Counted from the first letter of the stretch, positions 60,901 to 63,043 are shown. The stretch: DNA of 64,000 nt from Notospermus geniculatus (GCA_002633025.1 NMRB01000278.1:99570-163569); one strand, 5' to 3'. Notes: a model not told the origin generated them from the sequence alone. A program made the numbers and translations.

Positions 60901-63043
60901 AATCAAACTACAGTTCAACAAGTCGCCCACGGTGACTTGTCGATACGCTGAGCTGACATATGAAGGTGACTGACGAAGCAGTTTTCAACTTATGGAGCAG
61001 AGTGCGCATTCCAAGATGGCTACCTGGCGGCCATATTAGAAGATACATGTACAGCGCAACAAAAGTCGAGGGTTGGTTCTAAACCTGGCACTGGCATCAT
61101 ATTATGGTCAGATATCATGAAAAATGGTATAATATTTACCTAACAGTTATTATTTCGGAAGATAATAGAGAGCTTCTGCAAGCGCCCGTTTAGGCCATAC
61201 GACTACGTTTACCTATTGTTTGGGTGCACTCACACAATAGATAAACGTCGTCGTAGAGCCTAACCGGGCGCTTGCAGAAGCTCCCTAATAAGATAAGAGG
61301 GCCAACAAGTTTAACATAGATCAATTATGTTGAAAAATCTTTAAAAAAATAGAAAAAAACTATTTTTCAACAAAATTGATCCATGTTAAACTGGTTGACC
61401 CTATTATCTTCCAAAATAATAACTGTCACGTATAATGCATTTTTTAAATGATTTCTGGCCATAATCTGATGCCAGTGTCAGTGCCAGTGCCAGGTTTAGA
61501 ACCAACCCAAAAATCGACATGGTCGGGTATAGGGTGCACCGTCGCTGTCAAGGTCAAACAGTTCTAAAATGCAAATCTACTCAGAATTTCCGGAGAAACT
61601 AAAAAGAAGCATGCATTAGCCATCCCCTATAGGTTTAATCACGGATCCCTGTTGCAGTTACGCAAGGTTTCTGAAGGTCAGAGGTCAAGGTCACAGTTAA
61701 CTAGCTCTAGAGTCGCAAACGGCTCATCGGAAACCATTGACATCGCTCCGATGTCCTTCTCTTGTTCCATAAGGCGATTGTGTATGACCATAGGTATTTT
61801 ATGCGATGATAGTAGGCATCCACTTTCACGGAAATAAGACCGGTTCATTATGGCTGACTGTGTCCACCCCAGGATAGCGTGAATTGCCCATGGTCTCTTG
61901 TGGTCAATTGGCGCACATTTTCTAACCCGATCGCTGATAGGCCTTAAGCAAAGGCACGGTCAGTGAACCATTGCTTACGAATTGTGATGCAAACCTTTTG
62001 CACGAAGGGGGAAGATGTCAATCGTTCATGGTCAGCTCTATTCTTGGATTCGAACCATGAGGTGCAAAGTTATGCAGCGGGCTTGACTTGAATATCCAGA
62101 ACAGGTGTAAAGTTTTTCAGTGTTTCCGTGTATCAGTGTTCCACCTATTGTTCTGGAAACACTGGCAGATAGATCGACACGTTTCTCTGTGTGTCCTCGA
62201 TTGTCAAGTCGCGGCTTATTCCGTCAGACAATAGGAGGGGAACACTCGCAGATGGCGAACGCTCAAAAACGTTACACCTGTCGTATTTCCGCGAGTATTT
62301 CAACACGATTCACTTCGTGCAAGCTCGCCATCTTCCCATGATTCCCCCATGAGCACACCATGAATAGGCCTGAAGTAAATGGCGCGGGCAATTCAAATAC
62401 TGCTGTTTTAATTTGTCAGCTAGTGCCCCTAGAGGACAAATTTTGAATGAATTATCATGATGACACTCGAATCACAAATCAAGCTCCATACCCAAACACT
62501 TTCTGTCTATTGCTTCTGGACTGCATGAGATATTGGGATATTTCATTTTACGGAAAATGCCCCCTGGGCAGCAGAATGTAGGTCATATTGAGAAATATTT
62601 TGGTTCTGTTTCATGCTTGCCCTAGGGCCTACTGCTCCACCAACTTTCATTCCTCTGAGCCTTACACACGCACACATACACACCTAGACGGACGCCATGT
62701 AGTTGAATTTTTAACCATTATTTCGAATTAGTTAAAATAACCATTTTCATGGTAGGTGCAATATTAAACATGAGAATAGTTAAAAAATAAACAATAAATG
62801 GTTATTTTTGCCAATAAATGGTTATTTTTGCCAATTAATTTTTTGAGTGCACTAAGTACACATATGAAAACTAAAAACTCACCCGATACTGTGTTCGAAT
62901 CTGTTGTGGGAAGCACCAGGGTAGACGAAATAACCTCCCCCTAATTGCTTTATGTATCGTAAACGCTGGAACTGTGGTGTGTCCATCACCTCCACCAGGA
63001 GAGGATGGAGCTCGACATGGCCGTGGATGGGATCACAGAAAAT
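6823..63043 (-). CDS. SAMHD1: SAMHD1-like dNTP triphosphohydrolase gene (15 exons found, 5' end outside or unseen)
   Basis: Minus-strand split gene. Exons, 5' to 3': 63043-62883, 60770-60669, 43722-43652, 39697-39572, 36949-36824, 36189-36064, 33300-33178, 32976-32863, 31555-31508, 30500-30336, 29968-29877, 24556-24500, 13538-13259, 11585-11481, 6966-6823. The product is an HD-domain enzyme that hydrolyses dNTPs to deoxynucleosides and triphosphate; in vertebrates it limits retroviral replication by lowering dNTP pools. HD residues equivalent to H167, H206, D207 and D311 are all present. Outside residues 171-174 and the cassette region after H233, segments from human 117 to about 408 keep the human length. 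Residues 171-174 are missing between the first two exons. The exon starting at H233 occurs five times. Start codon, SAM domain and promoter were not found. Confidence 0.93.
6967..9002. other. Intron 10-11, distal part; one fold-back seen
   Basis: Intronic. Contains an inverted repeat with arms about 8058-8115 and 8365-8413 (GATTTTAAGGAATCTGG and AAAACAAGGA blocks). No other exon or RNA gene was recognised. Confidence 0.5.
9003..10578. mobile_element. 1.6-kb fold-back element with a nested insertion
   Basis: Long inverted repeat: AACCTTCTGTTGCAAT blocks at both ends, then matching arms over about 600 bases (for example TTTGTACCACATGAAAGTAT against its complement near 10000). The right arm is interrupted at about 10092-10373 by a smaller palindrome (GGATTTACACCCC and complement) flanked by TAC repeats. 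No coding capacity. Confidence 0.8.
10092..10373. repeat. MITE inserted in the right arm of the fold-back
   Basis: It breaks the sequence GACTGTAC-ATCGGG that is continuous in the left arm. Its ends carry AGCTA and TTAGCT with an inner inverted GGATTTACACCCC block. Confidence 0.6.
10579..11480. other. Intron 10-11, proximal part
   Basis: No recognised exon. Plus-strand frames at 10957-11364 run antisense inside the intron and have no known similarity. Confidence 0.4.
11481..11585 (-). CDS. SAMHD1: SAMHD1-like exon 10: DYGM..NP segment
   Basis: Acceptor TTTCTCCAATAG, donor GTATATAG; 35 codons, phase 0-0. [27 protein letters not shown] and FPLDREE align with human VINMDYGMQEKNP and following. 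Confidence 0.93.
11750..11991. repeat. Hairpin MITE
   Basis: The inverted ends GTATGATTCACCCTAACTTC and complement continue through a GGGC-AAGTGCCA block. It lies in the intron between exons 9 and 10, next to a poly-G run at 11730-11740. Confidence 0.7.
12243..12368. repeat. MITE, truncated copy of the family at 42353-42511
   Basis: Contains inverted blocks of GTTAGCGTTAGCGTTAACG around GACGTCA-rich sequence and ends GGTTTCTTAACCTCACT. The full-length relative at 42353-42511 has both ends. Confidence 0.75.
12441..12581. repeat. Nested hairpin MITE
   Basis: The ends AGCTGCGTTTA and TAAACGTAGCT are inverted, with inner TCCGCATTCCGC and AAAATGCA palindromic blocks. Confidence 0.7.
12963..13136 (-). 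repeat. GGTGTAA MITE, copy 1 of 3
   Basis: About 175 bp with terminal GGTGTAAAGTTTT and inverted GGTGTAACGTTTTTGAGCG (GGTGAAACG here). The body CACTGGCAGATAGATCGACA is shared with 41091-41265 and 62104-62278. Confidence 0.8.
13259..13538 (-). CDS. SAMHD1: SAMHD1-like exon 9: C-terminal lobe
   Basis: Acceptor GGTTGTCGGCAG, donor GTTATC; completes Arg then 93 codons, phase 0 out. Motifs [40 protein letters not shown] and [11 protein letters not shown] match human KKYRISTAIDDMEAYTKL and onward. An 11-kb intron lies upstream. Confidence 0.96.
13590..13860 (+). other. Coding-like repeat segment, related to 19900-20130 (opposite strand)
   Basis: Open plus-strand stretch with [20 protein letters not shown]. 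The minus strand at about 19950-20060 encodes [19 protein letters not shown], and the DNA is also similar (CACCTCCAGAACATGATAGA). No family was recognised; it could be a piece of an unknown gene or simply a transposon fragment. Confidence 0.4.
13950..14320. other. Intron 8-9, AT-rich spacer with short internal repeat
   Basis: Contains three imperfect repeats of AATGCTGAACTAAAACATTATG (shown in part: TGAACTAAAACATTATG) near 14193, 14225 and 14282. No gene. Confidence 0.5.
14321..15094. mobile_element. Long non-coding repeat with CCATGGACC end, copy 1
   Basis: Starts GAAATGGTCCATGGACCATG with CTCACCTGGGTGA and ends GAGCTCACCCCAGGTGAGC. It contains several GGCCACCTGGCGGCCA modules and the phrase GTACCAAGTTTCAGATCAAT. 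A second copy lies at 28466-29497. A MITE (14462-14572) interrupts this copy. Non-coding; the superfamily is unknown to me. Confidence 0.75.
14462..14572. repeat. Hairpin MITE nested in the long repeat
   Basis: The arms CTACTTAAGTCTAAGTAT and complement sit within GTATTCATA/TATGAATAC ends. Confidence 0.75.
15240..16092. repeat. Tandem array, five units of about 160 bp
   Basis: The marker GAGGTTGGAAGTCACTT recurs at 15451, 15611, 15771 and 15931, exactly 160 bases apart, with a diverged last boundary near 16089. Each unit contains GGCCGCCATTTTGAATTTTC and CCGGATCCAAGAGG. The first unit is the most divergent and is related to an inverted single copy at about 19285-19470. High similarity between units suggests recent amplification. 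Confidence 0.9.
16291..16904. mobile_element. Fold-back element with nested hairpins
   Basis: The ends GGGGCCATATTTATGAAGCC and complement continue through TTCGCAACTTTGCGTTCAC. The interior carries repeated inverted CTGCTGAGCAAAA blocks (16367-16560). Confidence 0.8.
17016..17820. mobile_element. Inverted-repeat element (GGGCCAGG ends)
   Basis: The left end is GGCCAGGCGCGATATGCACAAA, shown by GATATGCACAAAACATCTTAAG; the right end TTTGTGCATACGGGGCCTGG is its diverged complement. The interior contains repeated CTTAAG and AGAAATCCTACTGA blocks. No gene. Confidence 0.65.
17821..18825. other. Intron 8-9 spacer
   Basis: No exon or named repeat was recognised on either strand. Confidence 0.4.
18826..19239. 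mobile_element. Tc1/mariner-type fold-back MITE
   Basis: The ends TCGGGTGTCCCAAAAAAAGT and complement are flanked by TA (18824-18825 and 19240-19241). The arms match over nearly the entire length (AAGTGAACCGCTTTTT, TTTTGCAGACTTGTTGATG), giving a 414-bp near-palindrome. No transposase. Confidence 0.85.
19285..19470 (-). repeat. Single unit related to the 15240-16092 array
   Basis: Read on the minus strand it shares TAGTGGGGCA, TTCACATCCGGCAGAAAGTG and a GGATCC block with the first unit of the tandem array. Confidence 0.6.
19900..20130 (-). other. Coding-like repeat segment, related to 13590-13860
   Basis: The minus-strand open stretch encodes [18 protein letters not shown], then [18 protein letters not shown] and [14 protein letters not shown], with a possible donor after the last Gln. 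Its relative lies in opposite orientation just upstream of exon 9. Function unknown. Confidence 0.4.
20131..21371. other. Intron 8-9 spacer with one inverted repeat
   Basis: A hairpin pair at about 21101-21343 (GTCAGATTTGAATGGAATG and complement, plus TTATGATCAA) flanks unique sequence. Ends in a poly-C run at the gap. No gene. Confidence 0.5.
21372..21432. other. Scaffold gap (61 N)
   Basis: Run of N between a poly-C tract and a CACACA microsatellite, typical of an unresolved simple repeat. Confidence 1.
22169..23203. mobile_element. Tc1-like fold-back element, CACCCTTAGTCAAAA family
   Basis: The ends TACACCCTTAGTCAAAAATA and complement flank arms of about 260 bp (22169-22430 and 22940-23203) that share GGCCCTAGATTATGCGTAT and CCAAAAACACAGTTGTGTA blocks. 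The termini resemble those of the larger elements at 43802 and 52462, indicating one family with TA target sites. No coding capacity. Confidence 0.85.
23204..23980. other. Intron 8-9 spacer
   Basis: Contains a short GTAACTCG palindrome near 23590-23640. No exon recognised. Confidence 0.4.
23981..24154. repeat. Near-perfect hairpin MITE
   Basis: The arms CTAGAATTTAT, TTTCTACCAGTGTTCCCTGG and GTCAAGTGCACAACTGAATC and their complements are separated by about 15 bases. Confidence 0.85.
24196..24286. repeat. Short tandem repeat (CATTTCTTTCAGGAATTG units)
   Basis: Four imperfect units of about 18-28 bases with core TTTCTTTCAGGAATTGCATG. Confidence 0.8.
24500..24556 (-). CDS. SAMHD1: SAMHD1-like exon 8 (57 bp)
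   Basis: Acceptor TTTATCTACAG, donor GTAGGTC. It completes M385 and encodes [14 protein letters not shown] and RGKN, ending with two bases of an Arg codon that the next exon completes. Matches human ITDAFLKADDYIEI with equal length. Confidence 0.92.
24828..24885 (-). ncRNA. Possible hammerhead ribozyme core of a retroelement end
   Basis: Minus strand: CTGAGGA (fits CUGANGA), then stem II-like GACCCC-GGTT-GGGCTC, GAAA, a 4-bp stem III ATTT-GCA-AAAT and TC at the expected cleavage position. Stem I pairing is poor and one extra A sits before stem II, so activity is doubtful. The same block occurs at 6143-6196. Such short-stem-III hammerheads are known in Penelope-like elements and retrozymes. 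Confidence 0.4.
24903..26358. mobile_element. Fold-back structure with inverted arms about 175 bp long
   Basis: The arms (24903-25080 and 26170-26358) share GTGGATTCCAATG, TATTAATACAGAAACAC and GTGTGAAAAGTTTAGG. The interior includes a duplicated GAAGCCACATGAACCTAACC block with poly-G and one N (25370), which looks like an assembly fault, and GGCCGCCAT-type sequence. Confidence 0.7.
26359..26871. other. Intron 7-8 spacer
   Basis: No exon or named repeat recognised. Confidence 0.4.
26872..27296. mobile_element. MITE with GGGCCGTTTACACGAC ends
   Basis: The inverted ends GGGCCGTTTA and GTCGTCTAAACGGCCC are flanked by TA. A partial copy sits at about 29985-30225 (shared CTCCACAG, GGATTCGGGACCAGC and GGGTAGCGTTTACACG). 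Confidence 0.8.
27380..27527. mobile_element. Harbinger-type MITE with TTA duplication
   Basis: The ends GGGCCGTATGCTCGGGTC and complement are flanked by TTA at 27377-27379 and 27528-27530. 148 bp, non-coding. Confidence 0.85.
27864..27985. repeat. Hairpin MITE (GGGCCCATATTCACAAAACC)
   Basis: The inverted arms carry GGCTTAGTTGGT and ACCAACTAAG, with ends GGGTCTATATTCATGAAACC on the complement. Confidence 0.8.
27986..28465. other. Intron 7-8 spacer
   Basis: No exon or named repeat recognised. Confidence 0.4.
28466..29497. mobile_element. Long non-coding repeat with CCATGGACC end, copy 2
   Basis: Starts GAAATGGTCCATGGACCATG with CTCACC and ends GAGCTCACGGGTGAGCT, like copy 1 at 14321-15094. 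It has four CCACCTGGCGGCCATATTGG modules about 130 bases apart. Confidence 0.75.
29877..29968 (-). CDS. SAMHD1: SAMHD1-like exon 7: R366 segment with altered substrate-pocket residues
   Basis: Acceptor TTACGTTTCCAG, donor GTGAGTATG; enters in phase 0 and leaves after two bases of an ATG codon. Its 30 codons match human 355-384 without gaps: [21 protein letters not shown]366, H370 and H376 are kept, but Y374 is Cys, Q375 is Lys, V378 is Thr, N380 is Gln and N358 is Ser. This is the most divergent constitutive exon. Confidence 0.85.
29985..30225. repeat. Partial copy of the 26872-27296 MITE
   Basis: Shares CACATTCCGACTTCAA, GGATTCGGGACCAGC and the GTCGTCTAAACG end. It fills most of the 367-bp intron between exons 6 and 7. 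Confidence 0.75.
30336..30500 (-). CDS. SAMHD1: SAMHD1-like exon 6: catalytic D311 block
   Basis: Acceptor TTGTTTTTCCAG, donor GTAAAT; phase 0-0, 55 codons, human 300-354. Contains [17 protein letters not shown] and [19 protein letters not shown]311 (metal), K312, Y315 and D319 (substrate) are conserved, as are D330, R333, R352 and K354 of the allosteric sites; F337 is Leu. Confidence 0.97.
30501..31507. other. Intron 5-6
   Basis: No exon or named repeat recognised. Contains a duplicated GTCCGAGG/CCTCGGAC short inverted pair near 30795 and 30910. Confidence 0.4.
31508..31555 (-). CDS. SAMHD1: SAMHD1-like exon 5 (48-bp exon, WPYxGR segment)
   Basis: Acceptor TATTTTTTTCAG, donor GTACGG; phase 0-0, 16 codons, [16 protein letters not shown], corresponding to human 284-299 (WPYKGR...FLYE). 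Its small size makes it easy to miss by automatic annotation. The nine residues before WPY in human (275-283) are not represented unless supplied by the ends of the cassette exons. Confidence 0.92.
31851..32728. mobile_element. Fold-back element with GCCGAAATGATCGAAAC tandem core
   Basis: The outer arms of about 160 bp (31851-32010 and 32560-32728) share GGGTCAATGTCGTCCTGGGT and AAGGATCCTTAACTTTACCC in inverted form and are themselves built of TTTACCCAGGATCATCC palindromes. The interior (32025-32272) has degenerate tandem CGAAATGATCGAAACGGC units. Lies in the intron between exon 4E and exon 5. Confidence 0.85.
32863..32976 (-). CDS. SAMHD1: SAMHD1-like cassette exon 4E
   Basis: Acceptor TATGTCTTTAG, donor GTACGG; 114 bp, phase 0-0, 38 codons. 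Starts [18 protein letters not shown] and ends [15 protein letters not shown]. It is shorter at its C-terminal end than the other copies. Glu replaces H233. The next exon downstream is the short WPY exon at 31555-31508. Confidence 0.88.
33178..33300 (-). CDS. SAMHD1: SAMHD1-like cassette exon 4D
   Basis: Acceptor GTTTTTTAAG, donor GTAAGG; 123 bp, phase 0-0, 41 codons. Starts [18 protein letters not shown] and contains [19 protein letters not shown]. This is the most divergent copy in the final helix (AVGG instead of MIGG). Gln replaces H233. Only 201 bp separate it from 4E. Confidence 0.86.
33499..33626. repeat. Hairpin MITE (GGGCCGACCGCACAGAAA)
   Basis: The inverted arms carry CGCACAGAAAGTCCGATAGTGC and complement. 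A partial relative is at about 37020-37060 (GTACAGAAAGTCCGGTAGTGC). An outer GAACCATGGAG inverted pair (about 33461-33498 and 33885-33925) surrounds it. Confidence 0.75.
33640..33870. repeat. Degenerate CGCGTAACT tandem tract
   Basis: Irregular repeats of CGCGTAACTCGC, ACTTACGCGTAAC and similar words over 230 bases. Confidence 0.7.
33926..34630. other. Intron 4C-4D sequence with local inverted repeats
   Basis: CTCCGGCAA and CCCCAAGTGCAACC words recur in both orientations (33930-34230). No exon or RNA gene. Confidence 0.4.
34632..34704 (-). tRNA. tRNA-like sequence (Gln-like TTG loop), probably SINE-derived
   Basis: Minus strand: A-box-like TGGTGCATTGGTAGAGCG, a good anticodon stem CCGG-CTTTGAA-CCGG region and a degenerate B box (GGCTTCGAGGC). 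The acceptor ends do not pair well. Likely a tRNA-derived repeat rather than a working tRNA gene. Confidence 0.45.
35345..35606 (-). repeat. Dispersed repeat, inverted relative of 5042-5215
   Basis: Two GGCGAGCCGCTCTCTG blocks and GCGCAACACAAATCTGCTC in the same order as the other copy when read on the minus strand; this copy extends about 90 bp further. Confidence 0.7.
36064..36189 (-). CDS. SAMHD1: SAMHD1-like cassette exon 4C
   Basis: Acceptor TTTTATTTATAG, donor GTATGA; 126 bp, phase 0-0, 42 codons. Starts [19 protein letters not shown] and ends [13 protein letters not shown]. About a third of its residues match 4A, with the QW in the middle and the MIGG block shared. Cys replaces H233. 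Confidence 0.88.
36327..36474. repeat. MITE, copy of the 3570-3920 family, in the 4B-4C intron
   Basis: Has GGCAAATCTGAATGC and CAGTCGACTGACACAATGCTG with inverted GTCAGCCGACTTTAAAAACA and GGGATTTGCCG. Confidence 0.75.
36491..36617. repeat. Hairpin MITE in the 4B-4C intron
   Basis: The arms GGTTTAGAAATCAAACGT and GACAACGTTATTTTT and complements close a loop of about 40 bases. Confidence 0.85.
36824..36949 (-). CDS. SAMHD1: SAMHD1-like cassette exon 4B
   Basis: Acceptor TTTGTTTGTAG, donor GTAATG; 126 bp, phase 0-0, 42 codons. Starts [13 protein letters not shown] and contains [14 protein letters not shown], the same helix-turn-helix pattern as 4A and human 233-274. The His at position 1 is replaced by Pro. 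The frame is open and the splice sites are good, so the exon looks maintained. The 634-bp intron to 4C contains two palindromic MITEs. Confidence 0.88.
36950..38072. other. Intron 4A-4B, distal part
   Basis: No exon recognised. Contains a GCACTGCTACGCAGTGC palindrome at about 37564-37580 and a partial MITE near 37020. Confidence 0.4.
38073..39137. mobile_element. 1.07-kb fold-back element
   Basis: The arms of about 400 bp (38073-38475 and 38748-39137) match nearly throughout: GTACAGTCTTGTTCGTATTA at the ends, TTGACTACAACTGGGCATCA and AAATAAAGGTGATTTAGCAA inside. The unique centre is about 270 bp. Non-coding. In the 4A-4B intron. Confidence 0.85.
39572..39697 (-). CDS. SAMHD1: SAMHD1-like cassette exon 4A (ancestral-like copy with H233)
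   Basis: Acceptor TTTTTTTGTAG, donor GTATGG; 126 bp, phase 0-0, 42 codons. Begins HEDASVEMF and contains [15 protein letters not shown], aligning with human HEQGSVMMF (from H233) and EEDICFIKEQIVG. It is the only one of five related exons that keeps His-Glu at positions 1-2, so it probably represents the original exon. It directly follows exon 3 in frame, and could be spliced to exon 4B or straight to exon 5. Confidence 0.93.
39698..41090. other. Intron 3-4A, distal part
   Basis: No exon recognised. An 89-codon plus-strand frame at 40828-41097 has no recognisable similarity. MITE-like CGTGTAAAAG / GTGTAGCC words near 40390-40460 resemble 43480-43620. Confidence 0.4.
41091..41265 (+). repeat. 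GGTGTAA MITE, copy 2 of 3
   Basis: GGTGTAAAGTTTTTCAGTG to CTCAAAAACGTTACACC. The same body as 12963-13136 and 62104-62278. Confidence 0.85.
41672..42123. repeat. Three tandem MITEs (GCCCATACACGATCAATATT)
   Basis: Copies at about 41708-41865, 41866-41985 and 41988-42123 each carry CACAATATG/CATATTGTG ends and GGGCAATATTATTGCCAATC inside, in alternating completeness. Confidence 0.8.
42353..42511. mobile_element. MITE with GTTAACGCTAACGCTAACG arms
   Basis: The inverted ends AGTGAGGTTAAGAAGCCATA and TGTGGTTTCTTAAACTCACT enclose TGACGTCA-type palindromes. Full-length relative of 12243-12368. Confidence 0.85.
42633..42680. repeat. Small palindrome ACACCCGAACCATGGAGG
   Basis: A 48-bp near-perfect palindrome; related arms surround the MITE at 33499-33626. 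Confidence 0.75.
43652..43722 (-). CDS. SAMHD1: SAMHD1-like exon 3: GHGPFSHM segment
   Basis: Acceptor TTTCGTTGTAG, donor GTAAACA; phase 1 in, phase 0 out. Encodes (G)[12 protein letters not shown] and [10 protein letters not shown], equivalent to human 210-232 and including active-site H210 and H215 and D218. It joins in frame to exon 4A, whose first codon is the equivalent of H233. A 17-kb intron full of transposons separates it from exon 2, and a Tc1-like element begins only 80 bp upstream of it. Confidence 0.95.
44140..44709. mobile_element. Mariner-type palindromic MITE in the left arm of element A
   Basis: The ends CAGGGTGAGTCAAAAAAA and complement are flanked by TA on both sides. The arms match almost to the centre (TGCCATACAAAGTTTATGAC, GTGTAAAAATCATCCA). 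Confidence 0.9.
44880..45022 (-). mobile_element. tRNA-derived SINE with 15-bp target duplication
   Basis: Minus strand: a tRNA-like head GATTTGGCCTAGTGGTTTGA with B box GTGGGTTCGAATCTGG, then a short tail. The perfect direct repeat ATTTTAATTAGAAAG flanks it at 44865-44879 and 45023-45037, which is the mark of retroposition. Confidence 0.85.
45338..46022. mobile_element. Fold-back element with GACGGATTC arms
   Basis: The ends AGCTCGAAAAGACGGATTCG and complement contain tandem GACGGATTCGACGGATTCAA-type units. The interior is unique and has no recognised gene. Confidence 0.8.
46529..47290. other. Scaffold gap (762 N)
   Basis: Run of N inside the intron between exons 2 and 3 of the SAMHD1-like gene. 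Frames running through it are artefacts. Confidence 1.
47291..49916. other. Intron 2-3 spacer
   Basis: No gene recognised. A 153-codon plus-strand frame at 47872-48333 has no recognisable motif and is probably chance. Confidence 0.4.
49927..50541. mobile_element. Mutator-like (Pack-MULE-like) element carrying a helicase fragment
   Basis: Terminal inverted repeats of about 175-190 bp (49927-50100 and 50371-50541) are nearly identical and start TAGCCTGGTTCCACTGGCC. The 10-bp direct repeat GATATTTGAC flanks the element (49917-49926 and 50542-50551). Long TIRs with a 9-11 bp duplication are typical of Mutator-like elements. The 270-bp interior encodes part of a RecQ-like helicase instead of a transposase. 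Confidence 0.8.
50101..50388 (-). pseudogene. RecQ-like DNA helicase fragment captured by a transposon
   Basis: The minus-strand frame encodes [16 protein letters not shown] (Q-motif-like LKxxQ), [15 protein letters not shown] (Walker A / motif I) and [18 protein letters not shown] (motif Ia region), the N-terminal part of the helicase core of RecQ-family enzymes. After Arg the sequence GTATGTCA loo​ks like a retained splice donor, so exon and intron start were captured together. The DEAH box and the second RecA lobe are missing. The frame begins inside the right TIR. Not a working gene. Confidence 0.7.
51178..51904. mobile_element. Inverted-repeat element (GGACTGAGTCC arms)
   Basis: The arms of about 65 bp share TAGTATTCATTCTATGGACT and GTCCAAATGGACTGAGT in inverted form. 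The 590-bp interior has no recognised gene. Confidence 0.8.
53100..53998. mobile_element. Long non-coding repeat ending GGTTTCCGATCTTGAGATCG
   Basis: Contains TGACCTTGACCTCTGACCTT words, a GACA microsatellite (53920-53945) and a terminal hairpin GGTTTCCGATC-TTGA-GATCGGAAACC. A related inverted piece lies at 61530-61768 (GAGGTCAAGGTCACAGTTAA, CATCGGAAACCATTGACATC). Confidence 0.7.
54987..56818 (+). CDS. Harbinger partner protein, MADF/BESS type (2 exons found, N-terminal part missing)
   Basis: Exons 54987-55165 (acceptor TGTATGTTTCAG, donor GTTTGT) and 56276-56818 (acceptor TTCAATTTCAG, stop TAG). Exon one encodes [18 protein letters not shown] and [14 protein letters not shown], the second half of a MADF (Myb/SANT-like) DNA-binding domain. 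Exon two has an acidic run ([12 protein letters not shown]), a Lys-rich nuclear-type stretch and a BESS-like helix ([17 protein letters not shown]) with a Gln-rich tail. Harbinger elements need such a DNA-binding partner for nuclear import and TIR binding. The exon with the first half of the MADF domain was not found upstream. The intron holds the antisense last exon of the transposase. Confidence 0.75.
55399..55611 (-). pseudogene. C-terminal tail of the Harbinger transposase, beyond the premature stop
   Basis: In frame with the transposase exon three and separated from it only by TAA. Encodes [11 protein letters not shown] and [17 protein letters not shown], typical of the end of Harbinger transposases, then TGA at 55401-55399. 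It would be made only by read-through. Confidence 0.7.
55612..59545 (-). CDS. PIF/Harbinger DDE transposase (3 exons), C-terminal tail cut by a stop
   Basis: Exons 59545-59194, 56939-56824 and 56208-55612 join in frame (phases 1 and 0) to 354 codons from the first ATG. The N-terminal part has [19 protein letters not shown] and [11 protein letters not shown]; exon two has [20 protein letters not shown] and VRETCQAIY; exon three carries the DDE triad in [22 protein letters not shown] and [18 protein letters not shown]. The TAA at 55614-55612 is followed in the same frame by 70 more codons ending [11 protein letters not shown], including the conserved GKWRDD motif, so the stop is a nonsense mutation that removes the usual C-terminus. 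Same orientation as the host SAMHD1-like gene, inside its largest intron. Confidence 0.85.
56884..58632. repeat. Large inverted repeat duplicating transposase exon 2
   Basis: The arms 56884-57190 and 58335-58632 are complementary over about 300 bp. The right arm contains an inverted copy of the start of exon 2 with its acceptor (TTTTCCAGGACGAGGAGAAACT; the copy keeps [11 protein letters not shown] on the plus strand). A further pair, GGGGCTGGAAGGTGAAAAA, matches at 57637 and 58270. Confidence 0.85.
59672..59745. repeat. Imperfect hairpin near the Harbinger 5' end, possible TIR region
   Basis: CCACTGGCAGCCAACTCTGG and complement (CCAGATTTGGCGGCCAGTG) with GGACGCC blocks. No matching partner was found at the left side, so the Harbinger ends stay undefined. 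A 12-bp CATAGGTGTGAA inverted pair at 54115 and 59990 is a weak alternative. Confidence 0.35.
60273..60489. mobile_element. Harbinger-type MITE inserted in the right terminus of element B
   Basis: The inverted ends GGGCCGATTTTATAAACGAT and complement (GGGCCGATTTAATAAACGAT) are flanked by TAA and TAG. Removing the 217 bp restores the TGACTAAGGGTGTA terminus seen at the other copies, which defines the insertion exactly. Lies 180 bp downstream of exon 2. Confidence 0.9.
60669..60770 (-). CDS. SAMHD1: SAMHD1-like exon 2: HD motif (H206, D207)
   Basis: Acceptor GTCATTTAG, donor GTAGGTA; enters in phase 2 and leaves in phase 1. Encodes [17 protein letters not shown] and MAGLCHDL, matching human 176-208 without gaps; CHDL carries the HD metal ligands. 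The preceding exon ends with two bases of G170, so four codons (VGYL in human) plus split bases, 14 nt in all, are unaccounted for between the two exons. Joining them directly would break the frame. Confidence 0.92.
60771..61061. other. Intron 1-2, near exon 2
   Basis: No gene. The short exon with codons for VGYL expected between exons 1 and 2 was not located here. Confidence 0.4.
61062..61519. mobile_element. Fold-back element with two nested hairpins
   Basis: Outer arms: GTTGGTTCTAAACCTGGCAC and complement (61062-61180 against 61395-61519). Inside are GAGCTTCTGCAAGCGCCCG / CGGGCGCTTGCAGAAGCTC (61168-61290) and GTTTAACATAGATCAATT / AATTGATCCATGTTAAAC (61300-61400). Confidence 0.85.
61530..61768 (-). 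repeat. Inverted piece of the 53100-53998 repeat family
   Basis: Shares TTAACTAGCTCTAGAG, CATCGGAAACCATTGACATC and CCGATGTCCTTCTCTTG in inverted form. Confidence 0.75.
62104..62278 (+). repeat. GGTGTAA MITE, copy 3 of 3
   Basis: GGTGTAAAGTTTTTCAGTG to CTCAAAAACGTTACACC; highly similar to 41091-41265. Confidence 0.85.
62279..62882. other. Intron 1-2, near exon 1
   Basis: No exon recognised; a CACACGCACACATACACACC tract lies near 62660. AT-rich tandem AATAAATGGTTATTTTTGCC occurs twice near 62793-62830. Confidence 0.45.
62883..63043 (-). CDS. SAMHD1: SAMHD1-like exon 1 of window: allosteric loop and first metal-binding His
   Basis: Acceptor CATCCTAG before 63043, donor GTGAGT after 62883; phase 0 in, phase 2 out. 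The 53 codons plus two bases cover human 117 to 170. Visible motifs are [32 protein letters not shown] and [10 protein letters not shown]137, Q142 and R145 (GTP site), Q149, R164 and metal ligand H167 (in RFEH) are conserved. V117 is Ile and N119 is Cys. The upstream exon with the SAM domain or N-terminus is not visible in 63044-64000. Confidence 0.95.
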
